Assembly: GCA_963693365.1 (NCBI GenBank) | Contig: CAVNZM010000002.1 | Span: 17,732,001-17,796,000, forward strand | DNA from: Amoebidium appalachense | Taxonomy: Eukaryota; Ichthyosporea | Length of the DNA stretch: 64,000 nt | Reading direction: 5' to 3' | Shown: positions 10,697-23,492 of the stretch, piece by piece | Layout: the number at the start of each line of letters is the position of its first letter | Numbering within the stretch: the stretch's first letter is position 1 | Notes under the pieces: model-generated | What the model was told of the DNA's origin: nothing | The model's input: only the letters and a program-made list of their open reading frames with translations | The model's database searches: none | Translations under genes and position numbers: made by a program

Positions 10697-11878
10697 CTAA
10701 TCTGATCGAACCGGATTCGATCTGGACCAATCATAAATACCCCTTAGCAGAGTTTTCTCGTTACGACACGTAGGGCTACCTTTCGCGTTACTGCCCAGAG
10801 ACTTTCTCGTGTCATGCCCCCCCCCCCCCACCCCCCCCCCCCCCCAACCCCCCCCCCCTCCCGCCCTCTCCGCCGTGCTGCTGCTGAGATGCCCTCAGTG
10901 CCAGCCTCTGCCTACGTAGGGCTCGTGGGAATAGACTGCGAATTATAAAACCCCCCCCACCCACCCACCCACCCCCACCTCCTCCCACCTCAACACACAC
11001 ACATACACAACTTTTAGATCAATAAGATATTGCACCCACAAAAACAGATGAAAGACAGGAAAGAAAGCCTTCCAAATGTAATTTTTTTTGGAGACTACAG
11101 TAACTCAATTTCAAAGTTCAACAGTGATTGTAATAGGTGGGTGGGCAGATCACGTGCACGGGGTGGGTGTGCTGTGGTGGTTTTTGTGTGGTGGTGGTGG
11201 GGGGGGGGGGGGGGGGGGGGGAGGGGGGGGGGAGGGGGGAGGGGGGGGGGGGGGGGGGGGGGATGGGTGGGGAGGAGATGGGTGGGACGGGGCGGGGCGG
11301 GGAGGGGGGAGGGGGGGGAGGGGGCTATACGTTTTTTTCAACGTAAATGGAGATGAGGATTGTGGGGGGGGGATGGGGGGGGATGGGGGGGGAGGGAGGG
11401 AAGGGAGGTGAGCTCGGGGAGGGGGAGTTCGAAAAGGCAACGCCATGAGGATCAATTGGTTTAGAAAGGCTCTTGAATTCGATACCGCTGTAAGGTAAAT
11501 TAAATAAGTAAGTACTTGTTAGAATGTAAGTGCAAGTTTCCTGTCGAGAAACAAGTCAACGCGACAACCAAGCAGCGGACCGGCTAGAGGGACTTGAATG
11601 CTACTGGGGAGGGAGGGGGGGGGGATGTTCTTTCTGTGCAAGCTTTGGAAATGACAGACACGTGCAACGTTCTTGTAAACATTGGAGTCCTCTACATACC
11701 TTGCGGATGCTTACTTGGTCTGAAACAAACATAATGAAAAATTATATAGGGTGTGGGTCACGGTGTGCGACGAGTTAGAGAAAGAGGGCGTGGGTTTTGC
11801 AGCCGCTAACGCGTCACGCGCGGCACTGCTCGCTTCACTATCTGCATGCTCGTGTGATAATATTGATTACGTACGCCC

Positions 11879-11940
<62 letters not shown>

Positions 11941-12321
11941 ACACGTGACGTATGTGTGCATGTAATCGTGTGTATGTTGTACGCATGTAATTCAAGTGTG
12001 TGTGTGTGCGTGCGTGCGTGCGTGTGCGTGTGCGTGATGTGTGTGTGTGTGTGTGTGTTGCGTGTGTGTTGTACACGTGACACATGTGTGCATGTGGTTG
12101 TGTGTATATTGTACGCGTGTGTGCAAGTGTGTGTGTGTGCTTGTGTATGTGTGTATGTTGTACACGTGCGTGTACATATGTGTGTATGTGTGTGTGCGTG
12201 TATCTCTGCACACATCCCCGGTGTTTATGATGCGTGCAATTTCCAGCTACAGCTGTTGCACAAGCCATTGAACGCTAGTAAACACGAAGACAGCAAATCC
12301 AAACCACATGCAACTGCAACC

Positions 12322-12414
12322 AGCTTAATCATAACGCAACATGGCATGATCGATAGCTTAATCATAACGCAACACATGATCGATAGCTTAATCATAACGC
12401 AACACATGATCGAT
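12322..12414. repeat. Minisatellite, 30-bp unit x3
   Basis: Three head-to-tail copies begin AGCTTAATCATAACGCAACA and end ATGATCGAT. The first copy has a 3-bp insertion (TGG). The array is intergenic. Confidence 0.9.
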
Positions 12415-12658
12415 ACGCACGCATTGACCACGCACAAAGCTCCGACGCCCGAGTAATATGAGGCACATCGATCGACGGTCAGCATCATGGATTGCCCGCG
12501 CAAATACCCCCCCCCCCCCCCCCCCCCCCCCCGTCCACACACACACACACACACACCCGGACCCCCCTTCCTCCCTCCCCCCACCTCAAAAAAAAAGAAA
12601 AAAGAAAAGAAACGCACAAAAATTCTTACCACACCCATGAAAACAAAAAGGCTTAGTG

Positions 12659-12795
12659 GTGCATTGTGGACGAGATATCGCATAGCGGTGCACTATGGAC
12701 GAGATAGCCATAGTGCACTGTGGACGAGATAGCCATAGTGCACTATGGACGAGATAGCCATAGTGCACTGTGGACGAGATAGCCATAGTGCACGG
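12659..12795. repeat. Minisatellite, 25-bp unit x5-6, with palindromic junctions
   Basis: Units read GTGCACTRTGGACGAGATAG plus CCATA. Junctions of the A-type unit create the perfect 16-bp palindrome CCATAGTGCACTATGG (12733-12748). The array is intergenic, downstream of KLHDC4. Confidence 0.9.
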
Positions 12796-13256
12796 TGTGC
12801 TACTGTGTATGTGTGCTTCCCTAGGACACTGTGTACGGTTCATTAGGCAAATGACTGCGTGCCATGCACACTTGTAAGTAGGGCATGCATGTGCACCAAA
12901 AATATGTGTGTGTGAGTGAGGGAGGAGGAGGGGGGGAGGGGGGGGGGGTCGTTTCTTTTGACAAGTGACGTAGCGAATGGTAAGGGGGAGCAGTTCCGAT
13001 GGAATGTTTGGCGGCTCAAATAAATACTAATGATTCGTTTTATTATGACAGGCAGCTCCTTTCAACAATTCATGCTGCTAATTAGCATTTCATTCACTGC
13101 ATATCTCATCAGTCACGCCACGTGGCACATCTACCTCTATGCGCACGTGGCAAACACACATCACGTGTGCACATAGCTGCCGGCAGCTCTTTCTGCTACT
13201 CATTCCATCCGCCCCCCTCCCCCCCGCACCCCAAAACACTACACATACACACACAC

Positions 13257-13298
<42 letters not shown>

Positions 13299-13507
13299 TT
13301 TGGTGAGAAAAAGAAGTAAAAGCATACGACCTTTTAACATACCAGGGACTCAAAATGAAAGCGCACAGAAATACGAGCACCATACGCGGTAGAACCAAAC
13401 ACAATTACCAACGATCAGCCACCCACTCCATGCATGTGGCCTAATAATAGTAGTGTGTGCCATGCACCTATGCACCCCCCTGCACACAGTACACCACACT
13501 TCTATTT

Positions 13508-14007
13508 TTAGTCGCTGTCCCCCTCGTCCTCCTCGTCCGTACTGGACAGATCCTCCTCCAGCCACTCCTGGTCCTGCACAGTGTCCTGCGCCCAATTATA
13601 TGTCAGTGCCCAGTGTCCTGCGCCCAATTATATGCCAGTGCACTGTGTGCATGCAGTGCATGCAAGGTATCTGAATGCACTGTGTGCATGCAGTGCATGC
13701 AAGGTATCTGAATGCACTGTGTGCATGCATGGCTTATGAAGCATCTGAATGCACCGTGTGCATGCGTGGCATATGAAGCATTGGAATGCACCGTGTGCAT
13801 GCGTGGCTATGAAGCATTGGAATGCACCGTGTGCATGCATGGCATATGAAGTATCTGAATGCACTGTGTGCATGCATGCAGTAAGCCATCATGCCGGCGC
13901 CTTGCAGGCCTCGCGAGAAAAGTTTTTGGTAGGTACCCTTTTTCCTCAACCTTCTCTCTTTCTGTTTCTCCTTTTCTCCTTCCGAAGTTCCCTCCCCCCC
14001 CCCCCCC

Positions 14008-14063
<56 letters not shown>

Positions 14064-14567
14064 CGCCTTTTTTTCCCCCCTGCATCACTCCACAGGGTTT
14101 CACACAGTTGCACACTACGTACCTGGACCAGCTCCCAGGCATCCAACTTGCCCAGGTCCAGAAAGTACAGGTCGGCTAGCGTCACCTGGGGGAGGGGGAG
14201 GGGAGGGGGGGGTTAGGTGTGTGTGCGTGCCCCGGCACCTACTCGGTGGTCGTGTTGCCTCATAAGGGCATACCGAAGAATAAGCGCCCATCCAATACCA
14301 CACCACCATCAGGGAGAGACTCAGTCTGGCCTTGCCTCTATGGCAGCCATTACGTTCTGTGCCAATACTAGATGGCCTGCATGCAGCAACCATCACGCCA
14401 CACCTTCAGGGAGCCACTTGCACACAGACACGCAGCAGCAGCACACACCTGCTTGTCGCCCATCTCGTAGTAGCCCCCATACAGATACAGCACTCGGCCC
14501 TTGACCGTCAGCCCAACATTGGCACGTGGACGTGGCCACAGTCCATCACCAACACGCCTGTGTGTGT

Positions 14568-14614
<47 letters not shown>

Positions 14615-15673
14615 AGGGAGGGGGGAGGGAGGACGGGTTAGAGTATGAACAGGCAGTCACAGCAGAGAATCCCTGCACGTGCACAAGCCACTCATGGCCA
14701 CAAGCACACACACGGCAGAGTGAGGGGGCGGGGGGGGGGGTAGACAAGCAGGCAGGGGGACAGGGTGGTAGATGGCTAGGTGGTGTGGACGGACACGAGT
14801 GTTGTGGGAAGGGTGGGTGCAGGCATGCATGCTTATCTCTCTCTCCCTCCCCTTTTCCTTCCTTCTTTCTTCCTTCTATCCATGGGCACGTACTTTTGTG
14901 GTGTTGGCTCAGGGGCCTTCTGAACTGGCTGGCTGGGCCCCTCGTCCTGTGCTGGTGGCATGGTGGGCAGCTTGAGGGGTTTGCCCTGCTTGCCGGCCTT
15001 GAGCGCTGCAGGTGGGGGGTTAGGCCACACCACTGACACATCAACCCCCCCCCCCCCTTCCCCCCCCTTCGAATGACATGCACTCGAAAACCAGCCCTCC
15101 CCATGCCTATGTGTAGGATATGATACCCAACCATGCATTCCCTCTATATAAATATGTGTAAAGACATGCACCACCCTTCCCCCCATATATCCCAAGACAG
15201 GCACCATTTATCGGTGACCTATTTCAATTACATAGAGATACGGGACAGAGAGACCTTTGGGGAAGAGCAGTGGGAGGGGGAACGGGAGGGGAGGGGGGGG
15301 GGGGGGGGGGGGGGGGGGGAGGACAAAGGCGGACCTTTCTTTGCAGCCTTTTTAATCAGCAGCTCCCTCTTGAGCTTTTCACGTTTCTCCTGCGCAGCCA
15401 ATCAGCAACCACAACTAAATCCAAGTCTTTACCATGGTGCTAGCCAGCCCCTATTCATAACAACCCCATGGGAAGTAAAGAAAAAGCCAACCCAGGCATA
15501 TGCCCCACCCCCCTCCCCCAGTGGCACACACCAACACACGTGTGGATGGACGCAAAAAGGGTTTGGCCAAGCCCACCTCCCTCACCCCGCCCCCCTCCTC
15601 ACCCCGTCCCTCCCCCTCCCCGTGGGTCCGCAAGGAAAAAAACAAAATCCCAAACTCAATGCACCACCCTGCC

Positions 15674-15711
<38 letters not shown>

Positions 15712-15789
15712 TGCCCCCCCACACCCATCCACCCACCCACACACGCAAGTAGGTAAGCAGGAAATCTGGCAGACAGGAGCGCTCGTACG

Positions 15790-15845
<56 letters not shown>

Positions 15846-16414
15846 GCGCGCGCGCGCGCGCGCGCGCACATGCACAAAGGCACACAGGCCCACCCACCCA
15901 CCCACACACACACACGCACACACACACCTGCTCTATCTCCTCCTGGTCGTTCTTAGTGACCATGCCTGCCTTGGTGCTGACCGTCGACCATTTCTCTGTG
16001 TCGATGGAGTAGCAGAACAGATCATTCATGAAGGACCCCTGGTGGGTGGGGGGATGAGGGGGATGGATGGGTGAGTATCATGCAAGAGGGTGCGGTGTGG
16101 AAACAAGAACAGACACAACAGACAAGGTGTGTGGGTGCCCATACACCTGCATGTTTGCATGCACATGTCTAACAAAGCACTACACTTATTGGTTTGTTCC
16201 TCTACATCTGAACCAGGAGGGAGGCGGGGGCAGGGGCGGGCCGGGGGGAAGGAGAGGAGGATGAGGGGTTTAAAGACAGAAAAAAATGGGAAGGAAAAGA
16301 TATGGGGTTGCGGAAGAAAAGGAGGGGGCGGGGTTGGGAAGGGCAATACCTGTAGTGCGTCTTCTGTTTCCACATCGGCCACACCGCCAAAACTATACAG
16401 CTGCATGGGCAGGT

Positions 16415-16450
<36 letters not shown>

Positions 16451-16792
16451 CTGTGGGTAGGTATTGGCATGTTCATGTGCGCATGTAGTTGTGTGCCTGT
16501 CCTCCAACACAGATGCGCACACACACAACCTAAACAGCCAGAGGGAAATTACAAAAGCACACCATCCATCCCCTACCTCAAACCCCCTCGAACCCGCAGC
16601 CATCACCCAACCACGCACCTCCCCAGCCTTGCTCACGCCTATTCCCCATCAAGGTCTTAGCTGCCAATCCTCGGAGTGGCGTCAATTGACATTGGTATGC
16701 ACCCCATGCAGCAATTGTCTTCAACCTTTTCTAGCCATCACAAACCACCACCTTCAGAAATCCTTGAGCAATACCTGTTCATTTGATAATAC

Positions 16793-16823
<31 letters not shown>

Positions 16824-17491
16824 AAAAAAAAACAACACACACACCACCAACCAATGCACCCCCACACCCCATCCATCCCAATCCCCGTCCCCCCATCCCT
16901 CTATCTGCCCTCCTATCCACACGTACCAGCTTTGTGCCGGGCCGCGCCACCATGACTGCGCCACTCCTGACACTGGGCACTACCCCCCCAGGCCTGACCC
17001 TCGTCCACCTCCACCTGCATGCCTGTGCAGCCCCACTGCTGCCTGCCTGCGTGGTAACACTGCTGGCCTCCGTCTCCATCTCAAGCAGCCACACGTCACT
17101 GTGTGTCTCCCCCTTGTCTACCTCCCCCTGAAAGGCTGCGTTAGAAAAGGCAGGTCATGGGAGGAGGGGAGAGGGGGGAAAGGGGGGGGGGGGGGGGGAG
17201 GGGTTGCACGCAAAGCCGAGTGTTGTGGCTTTTGTGAGCTGGTTGCAGCCAGACCTTGCCTTCTGTGGCCAAATGCAGAAGACAGACACGGCATACACCA
17301 AGGGGAAGAGGTGGCATGTTGCTGTGTGGAGAGAGACCAAAGAAAAACGAGTGGCCCTAGAATGTGCAGGTGGTTGAATGGGTGGGTGGGTGGGTGGGGG
17401 GGGGGGGGGGTAGGGAAGGGAAGGCATACCTTTACCCTCTGACGGGAATAACCACCAAAGATAAGAATCTTGTCATCAGCTACCGGCATCA

Positions 17492-17544
<53 letters not shown>

Positions 17545-17962
17545 GTGTGTGTGCGTGTGTGTGTGTGCGTGTGGGGAGGGGGGGGTATGTGTGTGTGCAC
17601 GGGAGAGCGCGTGTTTATGTGTGTGTTCGTGTCCGTGTGTTTTGGCATAGTTGTGCCCATCAGAAATGCAATTGCAAGGCACACCTTGTTGTGAATAGCT
17701 CTTCTGAAGCTGGAGCACACAGGATAGAGTCATAGGGGAGCATATTCCTGAGGGTGCGTCCATGTACCATGCACCGCAAGAGCAGGGGGGCTGAAACGTA
17801 TGGACACAAGAGGAGCACACCGGTCAGCAATTGTGGGGGGGGGGGGGGGGGGGGGGGGGGGGCTTAGTGCGTACCTGGCATGCTGACCGTGGGCTGGGCC
17901 CAACCATCACCGTTGGGAAGGTCACTTTGGCCCACACACGGTCCTGGTTTTTTTTTTTTTTT

Positions 17963-18004
<42 letters not shown>

Positions 18005-18244
18005 GCTTGCTATTTTGTGGCTCCACAGACAAACGGAGCTGCGTGGGTCATCACCATTCAAGTGCGATTGGCTAGGTTCCAAAGGAATACTTTTGGTTCC
18101 AAAGAAGTACTTTTCGATATGTCGTATACACCGTCAGTGTAGACAAATCGATCTTTGTTGGGTTTCTCGTAAGTTTCCTCGTCCATTCGTCCAAGACTTA
18201 GAGCTGCTGTAGTAATGGCCGCTGTTTCGCATGTCTGCACAGGC

Positions 18245-18286
<42 letters not shown>

Positions 18287-18676
18287 CACTATGTGCTGGC
18301 GGTCTTGGCGCGTAGTTAGGAGGGGCGGGGGGGGGGGGGGGGGGGGGGGAGGGAGGCAAAGGGGAGGGGGTGTTGTTCATATGACCCACCTCTAGGTGAA
18401 AAGTGTATACGTCGTTAAAGTATTTCGGTGCGCCCTTTGCGTTGTCATAAAACCCTCCAAACACCACAAGGTAAGACCCTGTGCGCATTCGTGTCAATAT
18501 GTAGTCGGGGTTGCCCCCCCCCCCCCCCCCCCCCCCCCCCTTCCCCAACCAACCCCCCCCCCCCCCCCCCTTCTCTCTTCAAAAATCAGGAGACACAATA
18601 AATGAAAAGGCTCACAAACAGAGCGAGAATGTAGGAACAGAGCACACACAGCCATCCACATGGATAAGAACACAAG

Positions 18677-18740
<64 letters not shown>

Positions 18741-19545
18741 AAAAAAAAGGAGGAGGAAGGAGGGGTGGGTGGGTGGGTGGGAAGGGGGAAGATAAAAAAA
18801 AGCAGGAAGAGGATGTGAAGACTTTTGAGCACCAGCTGGCGATTCGCATATTCAGGATCCCCCCCCCCTCCCCTCTCCCGCCCCCCTCCACGCACACAGA
18901 CACACTGCACACCTGCTATGGCCATGCGGTGGCCACTGCGTGCTGACGGCCCATTGGGTGCCTCCACCTGCAAACATCAAAGGATATTACTTCCACCTGT
19001 AAACATTATAGAATATTACTTCGACCTGTAAACATTATAGGATATTACTTCCACCTGTAAACATTATAGGATATTACTTCCAACTGTAAACATTAAAGGG
19101 TATTACTTCCACCTGCAAACATTATCGGATATTACTTCCACCTGCAAACAATCAAACAAATATTACTGCCCCAGCCTCCCCATCCCGATTTACTCTCTAC
19201 TCCCTCCTCTCCCGAATCCCCCCAAACCCCCCTCCCCCCAAACCCCCGCCTCCCTCTTGCATCCTTTGGCTCCATCACTCCATGACCGACAACAGCCTAC
19301 CCCCCGCCACATGTGGACACACACATACCGCCTCCCCCCCCCCCCCCCCCCCCCTCCCCTCCACCCATGAGCACACCCCCACGCACCTTCTCCCAAGCAT
19401 TCTCCTGCAGATAGAATACCCACAGGTCGCTGTAGTGTTTGAATCTTTCCTGTGTCTTGCTGGCATATTCTCCCCCAAAGATCCACAGCTCACCCCCCCC
19501 CCACGTGCACGCACTGCCGCTGCATGACCACACCGTGGCGGTGGG

Positions 19546-19625
<80 letters not shown>

Positions 19626-21324
19626 CTGTGCGCGCGCACGCGATCGGGCGCACATGGGTGCACGCACACGTGTGTGTTCGCCATGGAAGTCGGAGCACAT
19701 GAGAGTGTGAGCACGGTCAATGCACGTGGGCGTGTCTGGTGGCCGTGCACGTGGCTCTACTTGGCTGCTACCTCCGAGCCTGGCAATTCAATGTTCCACA
19801 CTAACCCCGAATAGTAGCACGCAATACACCTTTTGTCCAGCCTGCTCCGGACCACACAAATACTTCTGTTTCGCCCCTAAGGGGAAAGTTATACAAGGAA
19901 ACTCAATAAGAGCAAAACGGCAGAGGATGTGGCAAGCCGGGCAGGAGTCCAGGAAAAAACAGAACAAGAGAAACGAGAAAATGGTAAAGGGGGAGGAGAG
20001 GGGCAAGCGCACGGGGCTAAGGGGGGGGGGGGAGGGGGGGGAGGAGGGGGAGGGGGTTGGAAGGAAGTAAAACCGAAGGGGGGGGAGGGGGGGGGGGGGG
20101 GGGGGGGGGGGGGAGGGGGTGCAGTTCAGCAGGAAGGTGGTCAGCAAAGAATTTTGGGACGGGGCTCATGCACTGTTGGGCGCACCTGTTGGGAGAGATG
20201 AGGTGGCGCCATTCATTCTTCTTGAGGTTGAAGATGAAAAAGTCCCCGTACACGTACTGGTGCTGGCCTGCAAGGCAGCACGGGCATAAGGGTATAGTGG
20301 TGGTGTGGGTGATAGGGGTGGGCTCAAGATAGCAATAGAGTGGTGGTGTGGGTGATAGGGGTGGGTTCAAGATAGCAATAGAGTGGTGGTGTGGGTGACA
20401 GGGGTGGGTTCAAGATAGCAATAGAGTGGTGGTGTGGGTGATAGGGGTGGGCTCAAGATAGCAATAGAGTGGTGGTGTGGGTGATAGGGGTGGGCTCAAG
20501 ATAGCAATAGAGTGGTGGTGTGGGTGATAGGGGTGGGTTCAAGATAGCAATAGAGTGGTGGTGTGGGTGATAGGGGTGGGCTCAAGATAGCAATAGAGTG
20601 GTGGTGTGGGTGATAGGGGTGGGCTCAAGATAGCAATAGAGTGGTGGTGTGGGTGATAGGGGTGGGCTCAAGATAGCAATAGAGTGGTGGTGTGGGTGGG
20701 GAGGGTGGGGTAAGCAAGAGATGGGGGAGGGGACGGGGAGAGAAAAAGAAACACATACAGAGAGGGGGGGGGGGGGGGGGGGGGGGGGGGGAGGGGGAGG
20801 GAAAGGGGGGGGGGGGGGGGGGGAGGGGGAGGGGGAGAGAAAGAGAGGGGGGGGGGGGGGAAGGGAGAGAGAGGTACAGAGAGAGAACGTGAGGGTTGGA
20901 AAAAAGGGGGGGGGGGGGGGGGGGAGGGGGGGGGGCGTGGGGGAGAAATGGAGAGAGGGAGAGAGAGAAAGAGAGAGAGAGAGAGAGAAAGAGAGAGTGA
21001 CCGAGAGTGAGACAGAAAAAGATAGAACAGGGGGGTGGGGAAGGGGCAGGCTGTAACAAAATATGGCTTTCTGTCAAAAACAGGAACCAATCCTCCATCT
21101 CTCTCGATCACTCCCCCCCCCCCCCCCCCTCCCCCCGGACTCTCTCTCTCTTCCCCCCCCCCTCTCCCCCCCCCCCGCAACAAAAAGCTCATATATAATG
21201 GCGTGAGGCTCACCTCTACAGACACACATACATACACACGAAACGCAGGCACACATGGCACAAACACACGTACATTCACATGCACATCCCTGCAAGTATA
21301 CACGACGACACCCCCCTCCCCCCA

Positions 21325-21372
<48 letters not shown>

Positions 21373-21640
21373 ACACACATACACACCTACCCACACGCAC
21401 ATTCAAACCCCCACACCCCCAACCATCAAACCCCCCCTCCTCCCCCCACACATTCACACCATACAGGAAAACACACACCCACACATGCACCACCCTACCA
21501 TCAAAGTATTCGCCGCCAAAAAGCATCAACTCGTCCTTTGCTGGGTGCGCTGCAAAGGTGAAGTTGATGCGGGGCTTGGGCGGTTTCTCACACACCTCAA
21601 CCTCCACCTGTGTGTGTGTGTGTGTGTGTGCGCGTGTGTA

Positions 21641-21678
<38 letters not shown>

Positions 21679-21684
21679 TGTGTA

Positions 21685-21722
<38 letters not shown>

Positions 21723-21733
21723 TGTGTATGTTT

Positions 21734-21769
<36 letters not shown>

Positions 21770-21816
21770 ATGTTTGTGTGTGTGTGTGTGTGTGTGTGCG
21801 TGTGTGTGTGTATGTT

Positions 21817-21847
<31 letters not shown>

Positions 21848-22666
21848 GTGTGTGTGCGCGCGTGTGTATGTTTGTGTATGTGTGTGTGTGTATGTTTGTG
21901 TGTGTGTGTGTGGGGGGGGGTGGGGGGGTGAGGGGGGGGGGGGGGGGATGATGGGGTCGGTTTCAACACATCACCACCAGACCTGTATGCATGGCACTAT
22001 CACCCGCCACCCAATGTCCCCACATGTCCCTCACGACCCAACCCAGGCAACAAGGACAAATAAATGGACCTTGAGATGTGGAGTTAGATCCCATTAGAGT
22101 ACTCCCCCCCCCCCCCCCCCAACCAAAAAAGAAAGGGGGGAAAAAGTCATCCTCCCCCTCCCCCTCCCCCCCCCCCCCCCCCCCCCGGCCGGCCCCCAAA
22201 CAACCACAAGAAAAAAAAAAAAGAAAAAAAAAAAAAGAAAAGAAAAAAGAAAGAAAAAGAAAAATGAAAGGGAAATGAACCGGAAAGAAAGCAAAAAGAA
22301 AGCCAACGACCTTTACCTTTGTTCTAGCCTTGCTCTCCTTCTCAAACTGCGCAATAATCGCTGCAAACAAGCCGTCAGCACACAGCAGCAAAGCTTGGTG
22401 GGCACCTTTTTCAATACATTGCTCCTTTTCCTCGTCCCTTTTTCTTGATTGGTCTCTCTCGATCTATCCCCCCCCCCCCCCCCCTCCCCCCCATACACCC
22501 ACACCCTATTCCTCCCCCCCCCCCCCCCCCCGTCTGCCTCAAGCTGCCACTCACCTGCTAAAACCATCCCGAAAGTTCATCAATTCTCATTGCCCTTCCC
22601 CTCCCTCCCTCCCCCCCCCCCCCCCCCCCCCCCCCTTCTCCCCCGTATCTGTGTGTGTCTGTGTGT

Positions 22667-22748
<82 letters not shown>

Positions 22749-23063
22749 ATGTGCACGCACCATCCAGGTCCTCCTCCTCCGCAGCTGCCCGTGCCCTCTC
22801 CTCGGCACTCTTTTCCTTGGCAACCTGCAACCACACACCCGTTCAATATGAGACAGACAAACACAAAAAGCAACTTCATGTGGGAGAAGAGGAAGTGGGC
22901 ATGGAAGCGGTATTGTAAAGAAAAGGGCGTAGGAAGGAAAGAAACAAAACCACCCAAGTTCACACGTAAGCCGCGTGCGCAAAGCACAAACTTCATAAAC
23001 ACACACCCACACCCACACACGCACGCACTTGCATACACACACACGCACGCACACACGCACGCA

Positions 23064-23102
<39 letters not shown>

Positions 23103-23243
23103 ACACACAGACGCACGCACGCACACACGCACACGGACACGCACGCACACGCACACACACACCTTCTTCTTTTCCTTGTTCTCCTTCTTCTCCTGCCGTT
23201 GGGCTCTATTTAGCCGCCGGTCTGTTGCGTTCTCTCGTCCCAT
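13508..23243 (-). CDS. KLHDC4: Kelch domain-containing protein 4 (KLHDC4), 18 exons
   Basis: Exons: 23243-23163, 22824-22761, 22360-22317, 21607-21499, 20267-20186, 19545-19387, 18967-18913, 18478-18390, 17943-17875, 17492-17430, 17127-16927, 16400-16350, 16038-15928, 15389-15335, 15005-14894, 14557-14449, 14185-14123, 13585-13508. The product is about 531 aa (human 520). A basic Lys-rich N-terminus leads into kelch blades that form a beta-propeller: [58 protein letters not shown] and [15 protein letters not shown]. The tail is acidic ([19 protein letters not shown]). Order and spacing follow human KLHDC4, including [12 protein letters not shown] after blade one. One defect: exon 6 reads through ten G at 19493-19502 and is one base short of the frame needed. 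The molecular role of the family is poorly known. The gene is divergent from the UPF0598 gene. Confidence 0.93.
13586..13650. repeat. 32-bp tandem duplication across the last KLHDC4 acceptor
   Basis: CAGTGTCCTGCGCCCAATTA and its flank occur twice in tandem. On the sense (minus) strand both copies carry GCGCAG followed by GACACTG, so the exon 18 acceptor exists twice, 32 bp apart. Only the one at 13586 keeps frame. Confidence 0.8.
13638..13885. repeat. Minisatellite, 37-bp unit x6-7
   Basis: Units start TGCACYGTGTGCATGC and end near TCTGAA, with several variants of the middle. The array fills the 3' part of KLHDC4 intron 17 and merges with the duplicated acceptor. Confidence 0.85.
18969..19151. 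repeat. Minisatellite, 29-bp unit x6, each unit with an acceptor-like end
   Basis: On the plus strand the unit is TTCCACCTGTAAACATTATA plus GGATATTAC. On the sense strand of KLHDC4 each unit starts GTGGAAGT and ends TTTACAG. The last unit is directly continuous with the real acceptor of exon 7 (GCAG at 18968, exon start GTGGAGG). Confidence 0.9.
20296..20697. repeat. Minisatellite, 43-bp unit x9
   Basis: About nine highly similar copies of AGAGTGGTGGTGTGGGTGAT followed by AGGGGTGGGYTCAAGATAGCAAT lie in KLHDC4 intron 4, ending 28 bp before the exon 5 acceptor. High identity suggests recent expansion. Confidence 0.9.
21611..21912. repeat. (TG)n tract with higher-order units
   Basis: (TG)n is interrupted regularly by GCGCGTGTGTATGTTTGTG about six times, making a higher-order repeat. 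The tract begins at the acceptor of KLHDC4 exon 4, so on the sense strand the exon is preceded by (CA)n then CACAG. Confidence 0.85.
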
Positions 23244-23471
23244 TTCGCCTGTAGCTCCCCAAACCCCGGTACGCCCACTGACTCCGTCAATACTATTTCG
23301 CACCCTGCCACCCTGGTTACAGCTCAGAGCAAACTTTTGTGCTGTCGAAATGACTTGTGACAACCACCACCACAGGGTGACTGCAGTGACATCTCCGTGT
23401 TTACACGTGTGTACAAACCTGTTCCGGGGGGTGCTGGCCCATGCTGATTGGCTTACGAGAAAACGCACTAG

Positions 23472-23481
23472 CCATATTAGG
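23472..23481. promoter_or_regulatory. CArG box 1, CCATATTAGG
   Basis: Perfect CC(A/T)6GG. From memory it is the same 10-mer as the vertebrate c-fos serum response element, the binding site of SRF-type MADS-box proteins. Confidence 0.5.
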
Positions 23482-23492
23482 CTATTTAGCTC

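Larger units (their letters stand above)
9701..13507. other. Intergenic region, no supported gene
   Basis: This lies between the GPC1-type start and the KLHDC4 stop (both minus). It contains G- and C-runs (10261-10305, 10818-10860, 11201-11262, 13260-13295), a (GT)n tract with relatives at 11884-12200, and two minisatellites listed separately. The 10420-10800 part is unique, AT-richer sequence with several CCAAT-like motifs, a perfect CArG box at 10687-10696 and the phrase GTAGGGCTACCTTTCG twice (about 10651 and 10772). It looks promoter-like, but no coding exon was recognised beside it. AATAAA on the minus strand at 13038-13043 could be the KLHDC4 polyadenylation signal. Confidence 0.5.

Noticed and set aside
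18058-18240. 60-codon minus frame in KLHDC4 intron 8
   Set aside because: It interrupts the conserved join between SYLVVFGGF and the DRVWAKVTF exon; no kelch similarity.
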